Shown here one piece after another: positions 16,591-25,571 of a stretch of DNA of 64,000 nucleotides. A program made the translations under genes and the position numbers. Origin of the DNA: CALFUK01 sp964450495 (GTDB lineage: Bacteria; Bacteroidota; Bacteroidia; Chitinophagales; Saprospiraceae). How positions within the stretch are numbered: the stretch's first letter is position 1; each line of letters starts with the position of its first letter. The notes under the pieces were generated by a model. That model was not told the origin of the DNA, did not search any database, and worked only from the letters and a program-made list of their open reading frames with translations. The DNA is taken from the NCBI GenBank assembly GCA_964450495.1, contig CAYVFU010000013.1, forward strand, positions 1 to 64,000, read 5' to 3'.

Positions 16591-18003
16591 ATGAAACACA
16601 CACGAAGAGACTTTCTGCATCAATTAGGACTAGGCTGTTCAGCAGTAGGTGCCACGACATTATTATCTGGCATCACCAATATGGGTTTATTAAATGCCGC
16701 TGCCGCCGCCAATGCGCCTATTTACCAATCAAACAATTATAGAGCACTCGTTTGTGTCCTACTTGCAGGTGGCAATGATAGTTTCAACATGTTAGTACCA
16801 ACTGACACAGATAACTATAATGATTATTTACAATCAAGAGGAAATTTATCGTTGAGTAATCTCCAAGCAATCAACCCAACAAATATTAATGACGGCAGAA
16901 CTTTTGGTCTTCACCCAAGCTTAGTAAAGGTTAGTCAAATGTTTAACAAAGAAGGTGGGTTTGCTGATCGTAATCTAGCATTTCTTGCTAATGTTGGGTC
17001 ACTTGTAGAACCCACATCACTGAGCACATATCAATCAAATATAAATTTGCCTTTAGGTTTATTTTCGCATAGAGATCAAGAGAATCATTGGCAAACTTCT
17101 CTACCTCAAGATAGAAATGCCCTTGGATGGGGCGGACGCTTAGCCGACATATTTTACACAGGTAATGCGAACCAGAATATTTCTATGAATATTTCATTGG
17201 ATGGTCAAAATACATTCCAAAGAGCAAACAACTTAAATACCTATTCCATACAGACTGAAGATAATGGCAGCATCTCTATCAATGGCTCAAACGACACTGG
17301 ATTTTATGAGTCGCTCAAACGCCAAACTATTGACAACATTCTTGATCAAGGTTATCAAAATATTTTAGAGAAAGCATATTCAAACTCTGTTATTGGTTCG
17401 AAAGAAAATTCACTAGAATTTAGTTCTGCTATTGCTAGTGGCACACCTATAACAACTCCATTTGAAGACGACAATTTGTCTCAGAGGTTATCCATGGTGG
17501 CAAGGACAATTGCAGCCAAAGATCTTCTTGGAGTAACCTATCAAACCTTCTTCGTACAGCTTGGCGGCTTTGACACACATGATGACATCATTGCTCGTCA
17601 TGGAGACCTAATGACGAATCTTGACAATGCTCTTTCTTCGTTTTATGGAGCGTTAAAAGAATTAGGTATGGAAAACAATGTCACTACCTTCACTATATCA
17701 GATTTTGCACGCAAACTGGTTTCGAATGGGGATGGTTCTGATCATGCATGGGGAGGACACACTCTTGTCATGGGCGGAGCAGTCAATGGCAAAAAGATTT
17801 ATGGAGACTACCCTTTGGTTTATTTGGGGAATCCGCTTGATGTCGGTGATGGAAGAATAATACCGACAACTTCATGCGATGAATATTTCGCAGAGTTAGC
17901 TTTATGGTACGGGGCTTCCCCTTCAGACCTTGATCAAATCTTACCTAATATTAATAATTTCTGGACACCACAAGCTACAGGTCCTATTGGATTCATGAAC
18001 TAA
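16591..18003 (+). CDS. DUF1501 family protein, Tat-exported
   Basis: Sulfatase-fold-related DUF1501 protein, the usual genetic partner of DUF1800. The N-terminus KHTRRDFLHQLGLG is a twin-arginine motif followed by a hydrophobic stretch, so it is exported folded, which suggests a bound cofactor or metal. The family segments VCVLLAGGNDSFNMLVP near residue 55, FSHRDQENHWQT near residue 158, VQLGGFDTHDD near residue 330 and DHAWGGHTLVMGGAV near residue 383 are present and include the conserved Asp, His and Asn residues of a probable metal site. The length of 470 residues is typical. Six nucleotides separate it from DUF1800 and nine from the next gene. The substrate is unknown. Confidence 0.9.
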   Translation: MKHTRRDFLHQLGLGCSAVGATTLLSGITNMGLLNAAAAANAPIYQSNNYRALVCVLLAGGNDSFNMLVPTDTDNYNDYLQSRGNLSLSNLQAINPTNINDGRTFGLHPSLVKVSQMFNKEGGFADRNLAFLANVGSLVEPTSLSTYQSNINLPLGLFSHRDQENHWQTSLPQDRNALGWGGRLADIFYTGNANQNISMNISLDGQNTFQRANNLNTYSIQTEDNGSISINGSNDTGFYESLKRQTIDNILDQGYQNILEKAYSNSVIGSKENSLEFSSAIASGTPITTPFEDDNLSQRLSMVARTIAAKDLLGVTYQTFFVQLGGFDTHDDIIARHGDLMTNLDNALSSFYGALKELGMENNVTTFTISDFARKLVSNGDGSDHAWGGHTLVMGGAVNGKKIYGDYPLVYLGNPLDVGDGRIIPTTSCDEYFAELALWYGASPSDLDQILPNINNFWTPQATGPIGFMN

Positions 18004-18012
18004 GATTATCGC

Positions 18013-20685
18013 ATGCTACAGTACACTATATATATACAATCTCTCCATAAATTCAGTAAACTTATATTGATGAGTTTATGCTGCATTTTCTCTATTCAAC
18101 TCAGTGCACAGCAGTGTATTGATAATGGGAATATGTGGGATCAAAGTTGGACATCATGTACCAAAAAAATAAACCCGATAGACGACAATGGTCTGAACCA
18201 TTGGATTGTTTTTGAATTTGACCAAGCAGAAAGTATAACCACATCACATATTTGGAATGCCAATCGGAATGGCGAATCAGAACTAGGCGCAAAAACTGTT
18301 GGTATACATTATTCTTTAGATGGTACAAACTGGCTTTTTTATGGAAATCAAACATTCCCGAAAGCAACAGAAACCAACAATTATGTAGGATTTGCTGGTC
18401 CAGATTTCGGTGGCCAATTTGTGAAAAAAATATTATTTACCATTATTGACACTTACGGAACAGGCACTTGTGTCTCTTTAGCCGAGGTAAAGTTCAACAT
18501 AGATGACACTGCATGTTATGGCACCATAGATGAATGTGGAGTCTGTGACGGGCCTGGCCAAATATCATGGTATCAAGATCTTGACGGTGATGGATTAGGC
18601 AATAGAGATGTCTCTGTGGTTAGCTGTATCGCTCCATCTGGTTATGTTTCAAACGATGACGACGATTGTGACAATGGTATTTTAGATTGGGCAGATATTG
18701 GACCTACATTTATAAGTAAAGGATGTACTGATTGTCATGGACAAAATGGACAAGGCGGATTAGATCTCAGAAGCTATGAAGGAATCACCAATGGTGGAAA
18801 CAAATGTGGTACTGATATTTTGACTGGCAATACTTTGGTCAACATTATAACCATTGACCAATATGCAGGTTGTGGTCCCGCTATTGGATTACCTGCAATG
18901 AATAGTAGAATTGATGAACCGCTAAGCACAACAGAATTAGCAGCTATTCAAAAATGGGTGAATGATGGTGCTTTGGAAGATTGTAAATGCCCTAACGGAT
19001 CGGTGGATTCTGACAACGATGGTGTATGCGACGCTATTGATTTTTGCCCTGGATTCAACAATGCTTTAATTGGAACAAGCTGTGATGATGGGATTGCATG
19101 TACAACAAATGACATATATGATGCTGACTGCAATTGCAAGGGAACAATCACTATGGATAGCGATCTTGATGGCATATGTGATGCCTTGGATCAAGCCATA
19201 CATAATCCATGTACTGCAGATGGTACAATAGATGGTATTGAGCCTGTAGGCTGGATAGCATCTCCTGCTAATGATTGCGATAATGATGGGGTTAATATTG
19301 AAGATGGAGACTTGAATGATTACAATGAGTGTATCGACGACATAGGTGCATTAGCAATTGCAGAATGTCAGTGTCCGAATAACAAACTTCAAGCTGGAGG
19401 TACTTATTTGAGTGATATTGGTGTACCATTTCCTCTTGCAGGCTCTGGTTTGCCAAATGGTACATTTAATAGTGCTATTAATAGTTTTGACAGATATTTT
19501 TTAGAATTCCCACATTTAGAAGCCAATGAAGAAATTTGCTTTGTTGTTGGTTGGAGTGATTTAGAGAACAAGATCACTTTTGACTTGAATGGCGTTGCAC
19601 ATACCTTCCTAAATGAACTTCAAGACATCACTAGAGCTCCACAAGAATTTTGTATAAAAACAATTGAAGCTGGTCCTCAAATTGTCATGATGAGAGAAGA
19701 AGGTGTCGGTGCAGTATTTATTGATGGCTCCACGTACAATTATTGTCCTTGTGCAATATCAGACCCAAAGTACAATACAGTAGATTGTCTATGTCCTAAT
19801 AATAAAACAACAGGAACTGGTCAAAATACAACAGGTGTAGGTGTAGCAAATGTAAGCAATGCCGATGGATTACCTGATGGCAATGTTACGGGAACCATTG
19901 TAGGTTTAGAGGATAGCATTACCATTGAATATCCTTACGTAGCAGCAGGTGGAGAAATCTGCATCACTTTAGGATTTAACTCGGCTTTGGGTGTAGCAGA
20001 AACATCTTTAAACGGTATTGATTATCAGCTGCACAATGCTTCCGGGCAAATTGGTTATACACTTCAAGAATTGTGTATCCCTGTTACAAGTTCTGGGATG
20101 CAGACACTAAACATTACAGAAAGTAATAATGGTACAATCCAAGTAGATGGTACAAGATCAGCGTACTGTAATCCTTGTCTAGCTGGTGATCCTGATTCAG
20201 ATTTTGATGGTATTTGTGATGCAAATGACCCTTGCCCTAATAGTTATACTGATGATAGCGATAATGATGGCATTTGTGACGATTTAGATATTTGCCTTGG
20301 GTTTAATGATGCCTTTGATGACGACGGAGATGGTGTCCCAAATGGGTGTGATCAATGCGAAGGTTTCAACGATGCGATTGATTCTGATGGAGACTCTGTC
20401 ATTGATGGTTGTGACCTTTGTCCTGGTGGAGATGACTTTGTAGACTCTGACATGGACAATATACCTGATGCATGTGATAGTCAACCATGTTTAAATTTTA
20501 TTACAGAACTGAATTATTCTGACATAATAGAAAACCAGAAAGCTAAATATCAAATTTTGACAAATGGCAGTGTGGCATCGAACAATACAATTCAGTATCA
20601 AGCTGGTCAAGCAGTAAATCTAAAAGAAGAATTTGAAGTAGAGCTTGGTAAACGTTTTGAAGCAGAAATAGTGCCTTGTAATTAG
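18013..20685 (+). CDS. Secreted multidomain protein with CxxCH site and thrombospondin type 3 repeats
   Basis: Third gene of the DUF1800/DUF1501 unit. After a signal peptide (about residues 1-33, ending IQLSAQ) come a discoidin-like domain (about 35-165), a DECGVCDG segment, and a cytochrome-c-like stretch with C238-x2-C241-H242 and a possible axial Met296 (PAMNSRI), followed by the AIQKWVNDGA pattern of Planctomycete-type cytochrome modules. Two tandem domains of about 130 residues (451-580 and 591-722) start with CxCPNN and are clear duplicates of each other. Calcium-binding DxDxDG repeats of thrombospondin type 3 occur near 330-395 and 728-826. The C-terminus (NGSVASNNTIQYQAGQAV, then ELGKRFEAEI) is a short repeat common on Bacteroidota surface proteins. 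It is probably an electron-carrying or cell-wall-anchored partner of the other two proteins. Confidence 0.8.
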   Translation: MLQYTIYIQSLHKFSKLILMSLCCIFSIQLSAQQCIDNGNMWDQSWTSCTKKINPIDDNGLNHWIVFEFDQAESITTSHIWNANRNGESELGAKTVGIHYSLDGTNWLFYGNQTFPKATETNNYVGFAGPDFGGQFVKKILFTIIDTYGTGTCVSLAEVKFNIDDTACYGTIDECGVCDGPGQISWYQDLDGDGLGNRDVSVVSCIAPSGYVSNDDDDCDNGILDWADIGPTFISKGCTDCHGQNGQGGLDLRSYEGITNGGNKCGTDILTGNTLVNIITIDQYAGCGPAIGLPAMNSRIDEPLSTTELAAIQKWVNDGALEDCKCPNGSVDSDNDGVCDAIDFCPGFNNALIGTSCDDGIACTTNDIYDADCNCKGTITMDSDLDGICDALDQAIHNPCTADGTIDGIEPVGWIASPANDCDNDGVNIEDGDLNDYNECIDDIGALAIAECQCPNNKLQAGGTYLSDIGVPFPLAGSGLPNGTFNSAINSFDRYFLEFPHLEANEEICFVVGWSDLENKITFDLNGVAHTFLNELQDITRAPQEFCIKTIEAGPQIVMMREEGVGAVFIDGSTYNYCPCAISDPKYNTVDCLCPNNKTTGTGQNTTGVGVANVSNADGLPDGNVTGTIVGLEDSITIEYPYVAAGGEICITLGFNSALGVAETSLNGIDYQLHNASGQIGYTLQELCIPVTSSGMQTLNITESNNGTIQVDGTRSAYCNPCLAGDPDSDFDGICDANDPCPNSYTDDSDNDGICDDLDICLGFNDAFDDDGDGVPNGCDQCEGFNDAIDSDGDSVIDGCDLCPGGDDFVDSDMDNIPDACDSQPCLNFITELNYSDIIENQKAKYQILTNGSVASNNTIQYQAGQAVNLKEEFEVELGKRFEAEIVPCN

Positions 20686-20727
20686 AGTTGAATTTATTAA
20701 ATATTTGCTGTCGATATGATTGGCTCA

Positions 20728-22065
20728 TTACACTCTGTACTCTTTCCAACTACCAAAACGGAGATACAATAGCGACAAAAGAGTTATTGCCAACCAGTAA
20801 AACATTTCGACAGACCAAGCCCATTCAAGCGAAAGTTTGTAGACATTGATAATCAAATGTGCGCCTAAAAGATAAAACACGACCAATCCCGTCTGAATGT
20901 ACATGCCTATTACTGTAGCGCCAGTGCCTATTAAACCATTAATGATTACACCTCCTATGGAGAATATAAAAATGATACCCGTCAACACCCAAAACAAGTT
21001 ATTTGAATCTTCGAACAAACTCATATCATCTGAACCGAAAAGAGGATACAAACTGTATTGAGGAAATAGAATTATTGGCAATGCAATGAGCATACTTAGG
21101 CTGACAGACAATAAACTGGTTTTTTTGATAATGTTAAATACATTTTCATATTGGCCTTGCCCCATAAAATTGCTCACCATAGTATTGATACCTGCTGAAA
21201 ACCCCCAACAAGGAATAGATAAGATTAAGTATACGTTTCTAATAAGATTTGAAATTTCGAGCTCACGTAAGCCCAGATTTTCAATCATCGAAAAGAAGAT
21301 AAACCAACTACCGATACCAACGACAGATTGGATAACAATAGGAATGGATAATTTGAATGTATTCCAGATATCCTTGATGTCCGGCATAAGGTTTCCCAAA
21401 ATTCTAAATTCTCGAAAACCACGTTGGTATATCATATAGACAACGAAGACAATAAATGCTGCAATCTCTGCTATGGTACTAGCCCATGCAGCACCTGTGA
21501 TTCCCATTTCTGGTAATCCAAACTTCCCAAAAATCAAACAGTAATTTAAAATCAGATTAACAACAACTAAAAGTAATGTATCCCATATGATGAATGATGT
21601 TCGAGCTATACCTGTGTACAAGCCTATCATCGCCAATCCCGTAAAGCTAAAAAACACACCATACGACCGCGGATAAATGTAATCCAAGCACTTCGCAAGA
21701 ATATCTTCATTAGAAACAAAATAAGCAAAGAAGGAATCTGAAAAACATTGAATGAACACAAACACTAATACTGCAAATATCAATTCTAAGTAAAACAAAC
21801 TGACAGCACTTTTACCAATACCATCATTATTGTTCTCGCCGAATCGTCTGGCTATAATTATCTGTCCACCTCGACTAAACGAATAGCCAATAGCTGCAAT
21901 GATCAAATAGAAGACACCTATGATACCAATGGAGGCAAACTCAAGGGGACTCTTATGATATAAAAACACATTATCAGTAAGTACGACAACATTTTGTGCG
22001 GCACTAGCCAACATGATTGGGATGGAAATGGCTAAAATTTGACTATAGGTGCTATTGAGCTTCAA
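20728..22065 (-). CDS. MATE family multidrug/toxin extrusion protein
   Basis: Cation-coupled exporter of the MATE superfamily, 445 residues with about 12 membrane helices. The opening MKLNSTYSQILAISIPIMLAS and the FSRGGQIIIARRFGENN segment near residue 63 match the family, and the second half repeats the same pattern (FSAGINTMVSNFMGQGQYENV near residue 288). It lies convergent to the DUF1501 unit and divergent from the oligopeptidase gene, so it is its own transcription unit. The substrate cannot be read from sequence; drugs, flavonoid-like compounds or siderophores are all handled by relatives. Confidence 0.9.
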   Translation of the reverse strand: MKLNSTYSQILAISIPIMLASAAQNVVVLTDNVFLYHKSPLEFASIGIIGVFYLIIAAIGYSFSRGGQIIIARRFGENNNDGIGKSAVSLFYLELIFAVLVFVFIQCFSDSFFAYFVSNEDILAKCLDYIYPRSYGVFFSFTGLAMIGLYTGIARTSFIIWDTLLLVVVNLILNYCLIFGKFGLPEMGITGAAWASTIAEIAAFIVFVVYMIYQRGFREFRILGNLMPDIKDIWNTFKLSIPIVIQSVVGIGSWFIFFSMIENLGLRELEISNLIRNVYLILSIPCWGFSAGINTMVSNFMGQGQYENVFNIIKKTSLLSVSLSMLIALPIILFPQYSLYPLFGSDDMSLFEDSNNLFWVLTGIIFIFSIGGVIINGLIGTGATVIGMYIQTGLVVFYLLGAHLIINVYKLSLEWAWSVEMFYWLAITLLSLLYLRFGSWKEYRV

Positions 22066-22138
22066 AAATCGATTTAGGTATTTAAATAACTTGTCAGGAT
22101 AATAGTGTTAAATTTACAGTTATACTTTAATTGCAAAT

Positions 22139-24361
22139 ATGAAGCATTTTAAACAGACTGTCTACATTTGTGTACTTTTTACAAGTTTATTCTCTTGTAA
22201 AACACAAGAAACGATTTTGACTAAAACAGATATGACGGATATGGATATGAATAAAGAAATAAAAAGATCGACACCTATTGCTGCAAAAGAGGCAAAGTCT
22301 ATGGTCATACATGGACACGAGCGGATAGACAACTACTACTGGATGAGACTCACAGATGAACAAAAATCTGCTCAAACTCCAGATGAGCATACTCAGAAAG
22401 TATTGAGCTATTTAAATGCTGAAAATGATTATCGAGAAAAAGAAACTGCTCACCTAGATAAATTTGAAGACAAATTATTCGACGAGATTGTAGGCCGAAT
22501 AAAGCAGACGGACTTATCAGTGCCATATAAATATAATGGCTATTACTACATTACTAAATACGAAGAAGGCAAGGAATATTCTATACTTACCAGAAAGAAA
22601 GAGTCTCTTGATAATGAAGAGGAAGTGTACCTCGACATGAACAAACTTGCTGAAGGTCATGCTTACTATAATGTCAATAACACGAGCATAAGTCCAGACA
22701 ATAAATTACTTGCTTATTCTGAAGATACCGTAAGTCGGCGGATTTATACAATCAAGTTTAAAGATTTAGAAAGTGGCGAATTGATGGATGATAAAATTGA
22801 AGGTGTAAGTGGCTCAGCTGTATGGGCTAATGATAATAAAACGATTTTTTATGTCAAGAAAGACCCCGTTACACTGCGATCCGAAAAAGTCTACAGGCAC
22901 ACATTAGGAACTAATCAAGATCAAGATGTGCTGGTGTACCATGAACAAGATGAAACCTTTAATGTCGGCATATACAAAACAACCTCCAGAGATTTCATTA
23001 TGATTTTTAGCAGTCACACACTGACTTCTGAATATCAATATTTATCTGCAGACAATCCTAACGGCGATTTTCAGTTATTTGAAGCAAGAGACTTAACAGC
23101 TAAGCATGAATATTACGTGACTCATTACGATGATCATTGGTATGTAAGAAGTAATGAAAACGCGCCAAATTTTAAATTGCTTAAAACGCCAATACTAAAG
23201 ACCGCCAAAAACAATTGGACTGAAGTCATACCGCATAGGGAAGATGTCTTTCTGTCTCGGATAACGCCATTTCGAAATTACATGGCGCTTAGCGAAAGAA
23301 TAAATGGAATCACTGAACTACGAGTAAAAACGTGGGATGGATCTACAGACTATTATATCGAATTGGATGAACCTTCACATCTTGTATATCCTTCGACTAA
23401 TTTGGATTTTGATACTGAGACCTTACGAATCGGATATCAAAGTATGAAGACGCCAAATTCCATTTATGACTTTAATATGAATACGAAAGAGCGTGTCTTG
23501 TTGAAGCAATCAGAAGTCGTTGGAGATTTCACATCATCTGATTACAAAACAGATCGAATCATGGCTACTGCAAGAGATGGTGTCAAGGTACCTGTCTCTA
23601 TCATTTATCACAAAGATACACCAATTGATGGTACAGCACCTTGCTTATTGTATGCCTATGGATCGTATGGCAGCAATATGGAGCCCTATTTTAGTTCGAC
23701 AAGATTAAGCTTACTGGATCGTGGGTTTGTCTATGCTATTGCCCACATCAGAGGAGGACAAGAAATGGGTAAACAATGGTATGAAAATGGAAAGCTATTA
23801 AAAAAGAAAAATACTTTTTACGATTTTATTGACTGTGGCAAGCAGATGATTCAGGATGGATATGCCAACGAGGAAAAATTATTTGCCATGGGAGGCAGTG
23901 CAGGTGGCCTGTTAATGGGTGCTATTATGAATATGGAACCAAACTTATGGAAAGGCGTTGTTGCAGCGGTACCATTTGTAGATGTGGTAACAACAATGTT
24001 GGATGAGACCATTCCACTTACTACGTTTGAATGGGATGAATGGGGTAATCCTGAAAATGAAGAGTACTATAACTACATGCTTTCATATTCTCCTTATGAC
24101 AATGTCGAGGCCAAAGATTATCCTACAACTCTTGTGACGACAGGTTTATTCGACTCACAAGTTCAATATTGGGAACCAGCAAAATGGGTTGCGAAATTAA
24201 GAGAATTAAAGACTGACGATAAGCCATTATACATGTATTGCAATATGGATACAGGACACGGTGGCGCATCTGGAAGATTTGCTCGGCATCGAGAGACTGC
24301 TATGGAGTATGCTTTTTTACTAGACCTTGCAGACTTGGTGGATAAAGATGAGATGCCTTAG
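22139..24361 (+). CDS. ptrB: Oligopeptidase B-like serine peptidase (family S9A), probable lipoprotein
   Basis: Prolyl-oligopeptidase-fold peptidase. An N-terminal beta-propeller (about 60-450) precedes the alpha/beta-hydrolase domain with Ser587 in GGSAGG, Asp near 672 in GLFDSQV and His near 707 in TGHGGASGR, in the order expected for oligopeptidase B. The segment AHIRGGQEMGKQWYENGK near residue 540 is diagnostic. The N-terminus (VYICVLFTSLFSCKT) looks like a lipoprotein signal with Cys as the anchor, so it would act at the envelope, unlike cytosolic E. coli PtrB. The length of 740 residues allows for this leader. Oligopeptidase B cleaves after basic residues in short peptides; the preference here is inferred. 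Confidence 0.88.
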   Translation: MKHFKQTVYICVLFTSLFSCKTQETILTKTDMTDMDMNKEIKRSTPIAAKEAKSMVIHGHERIDNYYWMRLTDEQKSAQTPDEHTQKVLSYLNAENDYREKETAHLDKFEDKLFDEIVGRIKQTDLSVPYKYNGYYYITKYEEGKEYSILTRKKESLDNEEEVYLDMNKLAEGHAYYNVNNTSISPDNKLLAYSEDTVSRRIYTIKFKDLESGELMDDKIEGVSGSAVWANDNKTIFYVKKDPVTLRSEKVYRHTLGTNQDQDVLVYHEQDETFNVGIYKTTSRDFIMIFSSHTLTSEYQYLSADNPNGDFQLFEARDLTAKHEYYVTHYDDHWYVRSNENAPNFKLLKTPILKTAKNNWTEVIPHREDVFLSRITPFRNYMALSERINGITELRVKTWDGSTDYYIELDEPSHLVYPSTNLDFDTETLRIGYQSMKTPNSIYDFNMNTKERVLLKQSEVVGDFTSSDYKTDRIMATARDGVKVPVSIIYHKDTPIDGTAPCLLYAYGSYGSNMEPYFSSTRLSLLDRGFVYAIAHIRGGQEMGKQWYENGKLLKKKNTFYDFIDCGKQMIQDGYANEEKLFAMGGSAGGLLMGAIMNMEPNLWKGVVAAVPFVDVVTTMLDETIPLTTFEWDEWGNPENEEYYNYMLSYSPYDNVEAKDYPTTLVTTGLFDSQVQYWEPAKWVAKLRELKTDDKPLYMYCNMDTGHGGASGRFARHRETAMEYAFLLDLADLVDKDEMP

Positions 24362-24454
24362 ATTCAACGCATAAATAGTACGATTGAGATTAAACATTCA
24401 AGTATTAGTATACCTACAATATTGATATTCCAATTGAGTATTTAAGTTATGTCA

Positions 24455-24474
24455 ATGAGTCATGGCTCATTGGG
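24455..24474. terminator. 7-bp hairpin between convergent genes
   Basis: CAATGAG and CTCATTG flank a TCATGG loop in the 136-bp space between the oligopeptidase and the RES toxin gene, which converge. No T-run follows on either strand, so termination would not be classical. It is listed as a candidate bidirectional end. Confidence 0.35.
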
Positions 24475-24497
24475 GTATAATTCCATAGGACATCAAA

Positions 24498-24962
24498 TTA
24501 TTTTGTAGCCACTCTACCATCCAAATTAACCTCTGCAGTATTTTTGACAGTCAACTTATTAAAATCCTTATGGAATGGATTAATCAAAATATTGGATTCT
24601 TGTTCCAAAACTGCTGAAGGTACCTTCAACGCTAATGATTGTTGAGAAAGCAACCAATCTGAGCCAAAGTCGATGGTCTGTTGTGAATACTGACTTGCTC
24701 TCCAATTTTCTGACAATTTCCCAATATCTGACAAATCAAGAATTGCTTTGTCTGGGATATTCAAGGTGATGTACCCAAATCGATGGTCAATCTTTTTCCG
24801 GAATTGATTAGCAAGCACTTCTAGTACTGCGAGAGATAAATGAGCAGAGGTGTACAACATTTGCAGCCCTTCCCTATTCCATCTACCGCCATATAGCTTA
24901 GCACCAAATCCTGAAATATCATTCAAGTATTTCTTTTTTGCAATACGATAAACTTCCATCAA
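24498..24962 (-). CDS. RES-domain toxin (NAD+-degrading)
   Basis: Toxin of a RES-Xre type II toxin-antitoxin system. RES toxins such as MbcT and ParT consume NAD+ or ADP-ribosylate a target, stopping growth when the antitoxin is lost. The three residues that name the domain can be placed: Arg27 in YGGRWN, Glu48 in LAVLEVL and Ser116 in KVPSAVL, followed by NILINPFHKDF. The length of 154 residues is typical. Its ATG overlaps the antitoxin stop by 4 nt, so the two are translated together. The last residues (NLDGRVATK) are full length for the family, so it appears intact. Confidence 0.92.
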   Translation of the reverse strand: MMEVYRIAKKKYLNDISGFGAKLYGGRWNREGLQMLYTSAHLSLAVLEVLANQFRKKIDHRFGYITLNIPDKAILDLSDIGKLSENWRASQYSQQTIDFGSDWLLSQQSLALKVPSAVLEQESNILINPFHKDFNKLTVKNTAEVNLDGRVATK

Positions 24963-25456
24963 TAAACACCGTGCTCTATCCTACCAAGAATCCGAATTAA
25001 AATACGAGTACCAAATGTGGTGTCCATCAAGTCAATGGGCTTTTTGTAATCTAAGGCACTTATGGGACCATGCAGCCACTCCTCCAACTCTGTCTCATCA
25101 TCCTCAAAAACCTCTAAACCCTTGCGCACAACCTCAGCAATAGATAAAATCTGCTCTGACACATGTACACTCAAGTGATCTGAAGGCGACTTGCGCTGTA
25201 TGGTCCTATGAGAAATATGCAATAATGCACTCATCCTCTCCATACTTATACCTAACTTCTTGGCTAAAGTATCTAGACTCTTTTTGGGCAATCCAACACG
25301 AGTAACAGCAACTAAGTCCATCTCATTATTAATGTCTTTCTTAAGTGCTTTTTTACCACCTATAATAGCAACTAACTGAGAGTACTTAGATTGCTTGGAA
25401 TCATAATTAACGAGAGCCTCATTTGCTGAAGGATTGTCTAAACTAGAATCATACAT
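24959..25456 (-). CDS. Xre/MbcA/ParS-type antitoxin (DUF2384)
   Basis: Antitoxin of the RES-Xre pair, 165 residues. The middle contains a helix-turn-helix (about 62-90, LDTLAKKLGISMERMSALLH) that begins with the conserved VGLPKKSL segment, and the C-terminal DUF2384 part (about 105-160) has the GLEVFEDDETELEEWLHGP pattern and a C-terminal RIEHGVY tail, which in MbcA and ParS inserts into the toxin active site. It is expected to bind its own promoter; a pair of direct repeats overlaps the predicted promoter just upstream. The start at 25456 lies 4 codons before any other Met and fits the promoter position. Confidence 0.92.
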   Translation of the reverse strand: MYDSSLDNPSANEALVNYDSKQSKYSQLVAIIGGKKALKKDINNEMDLVAVTRVGLPKKSLDTLAKKLGISMERMSALLHISHRTIQRKSPSDHLSVHVSEQILSIAEVVRKGLEVFEDDETELEEWLHGPISALDYKKPIDLMDTTFGTRILIRILGRIEHGVY

Positions 25457-25467
25457 AACACGTCATT

Positions 25468-25503
25468 TGTCACAAATATAATGAAATATGTCACACAAGT
25501 CAA
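25468..25503 (-). promoter_or_regulatory. Predicted promoter and operator of the RES-Xre operon
   Basis: On the minus strand TTG (25501-25503) is followed after 20 bp by TATATTTG (25473-25480), matching the Bacteroidota TTG-N19-TAnnTTTG pattern. The 7-mer TGTCACA (plus strand) occurs at 25468-25474 and again at 25489-25495, 21 bp apart or two helical turns, covering the -7 region and the spacer. This is the arrangement expected for autorepression by the Xre antitoxin. Confidence 0.55.
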
Positions 25504-25519
25504 CTCTTCCAATGAAAAA

Positions 25520-25547
25520 AGCTGCATCTGAAGATTCAGATACAGCT
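25520..25547 (-). terminator. Intrinsic terminator after the giant secreted protein gene
   Basis: Stem of 13 bp with one mismatch (AGCTGCATCTGAA / TTCAGATACAGCT) and a tiny loop. On the minus strand it is followed by a run of six T, 25 bp after the stop of the 1653-residue gene. It separates that gene from the RES-Xre operon, whose promoter lies just beyond. Confidence 0.75.
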
Positions 25548-25571
25548 CATTTTCAAATGTCAATTTATTTC

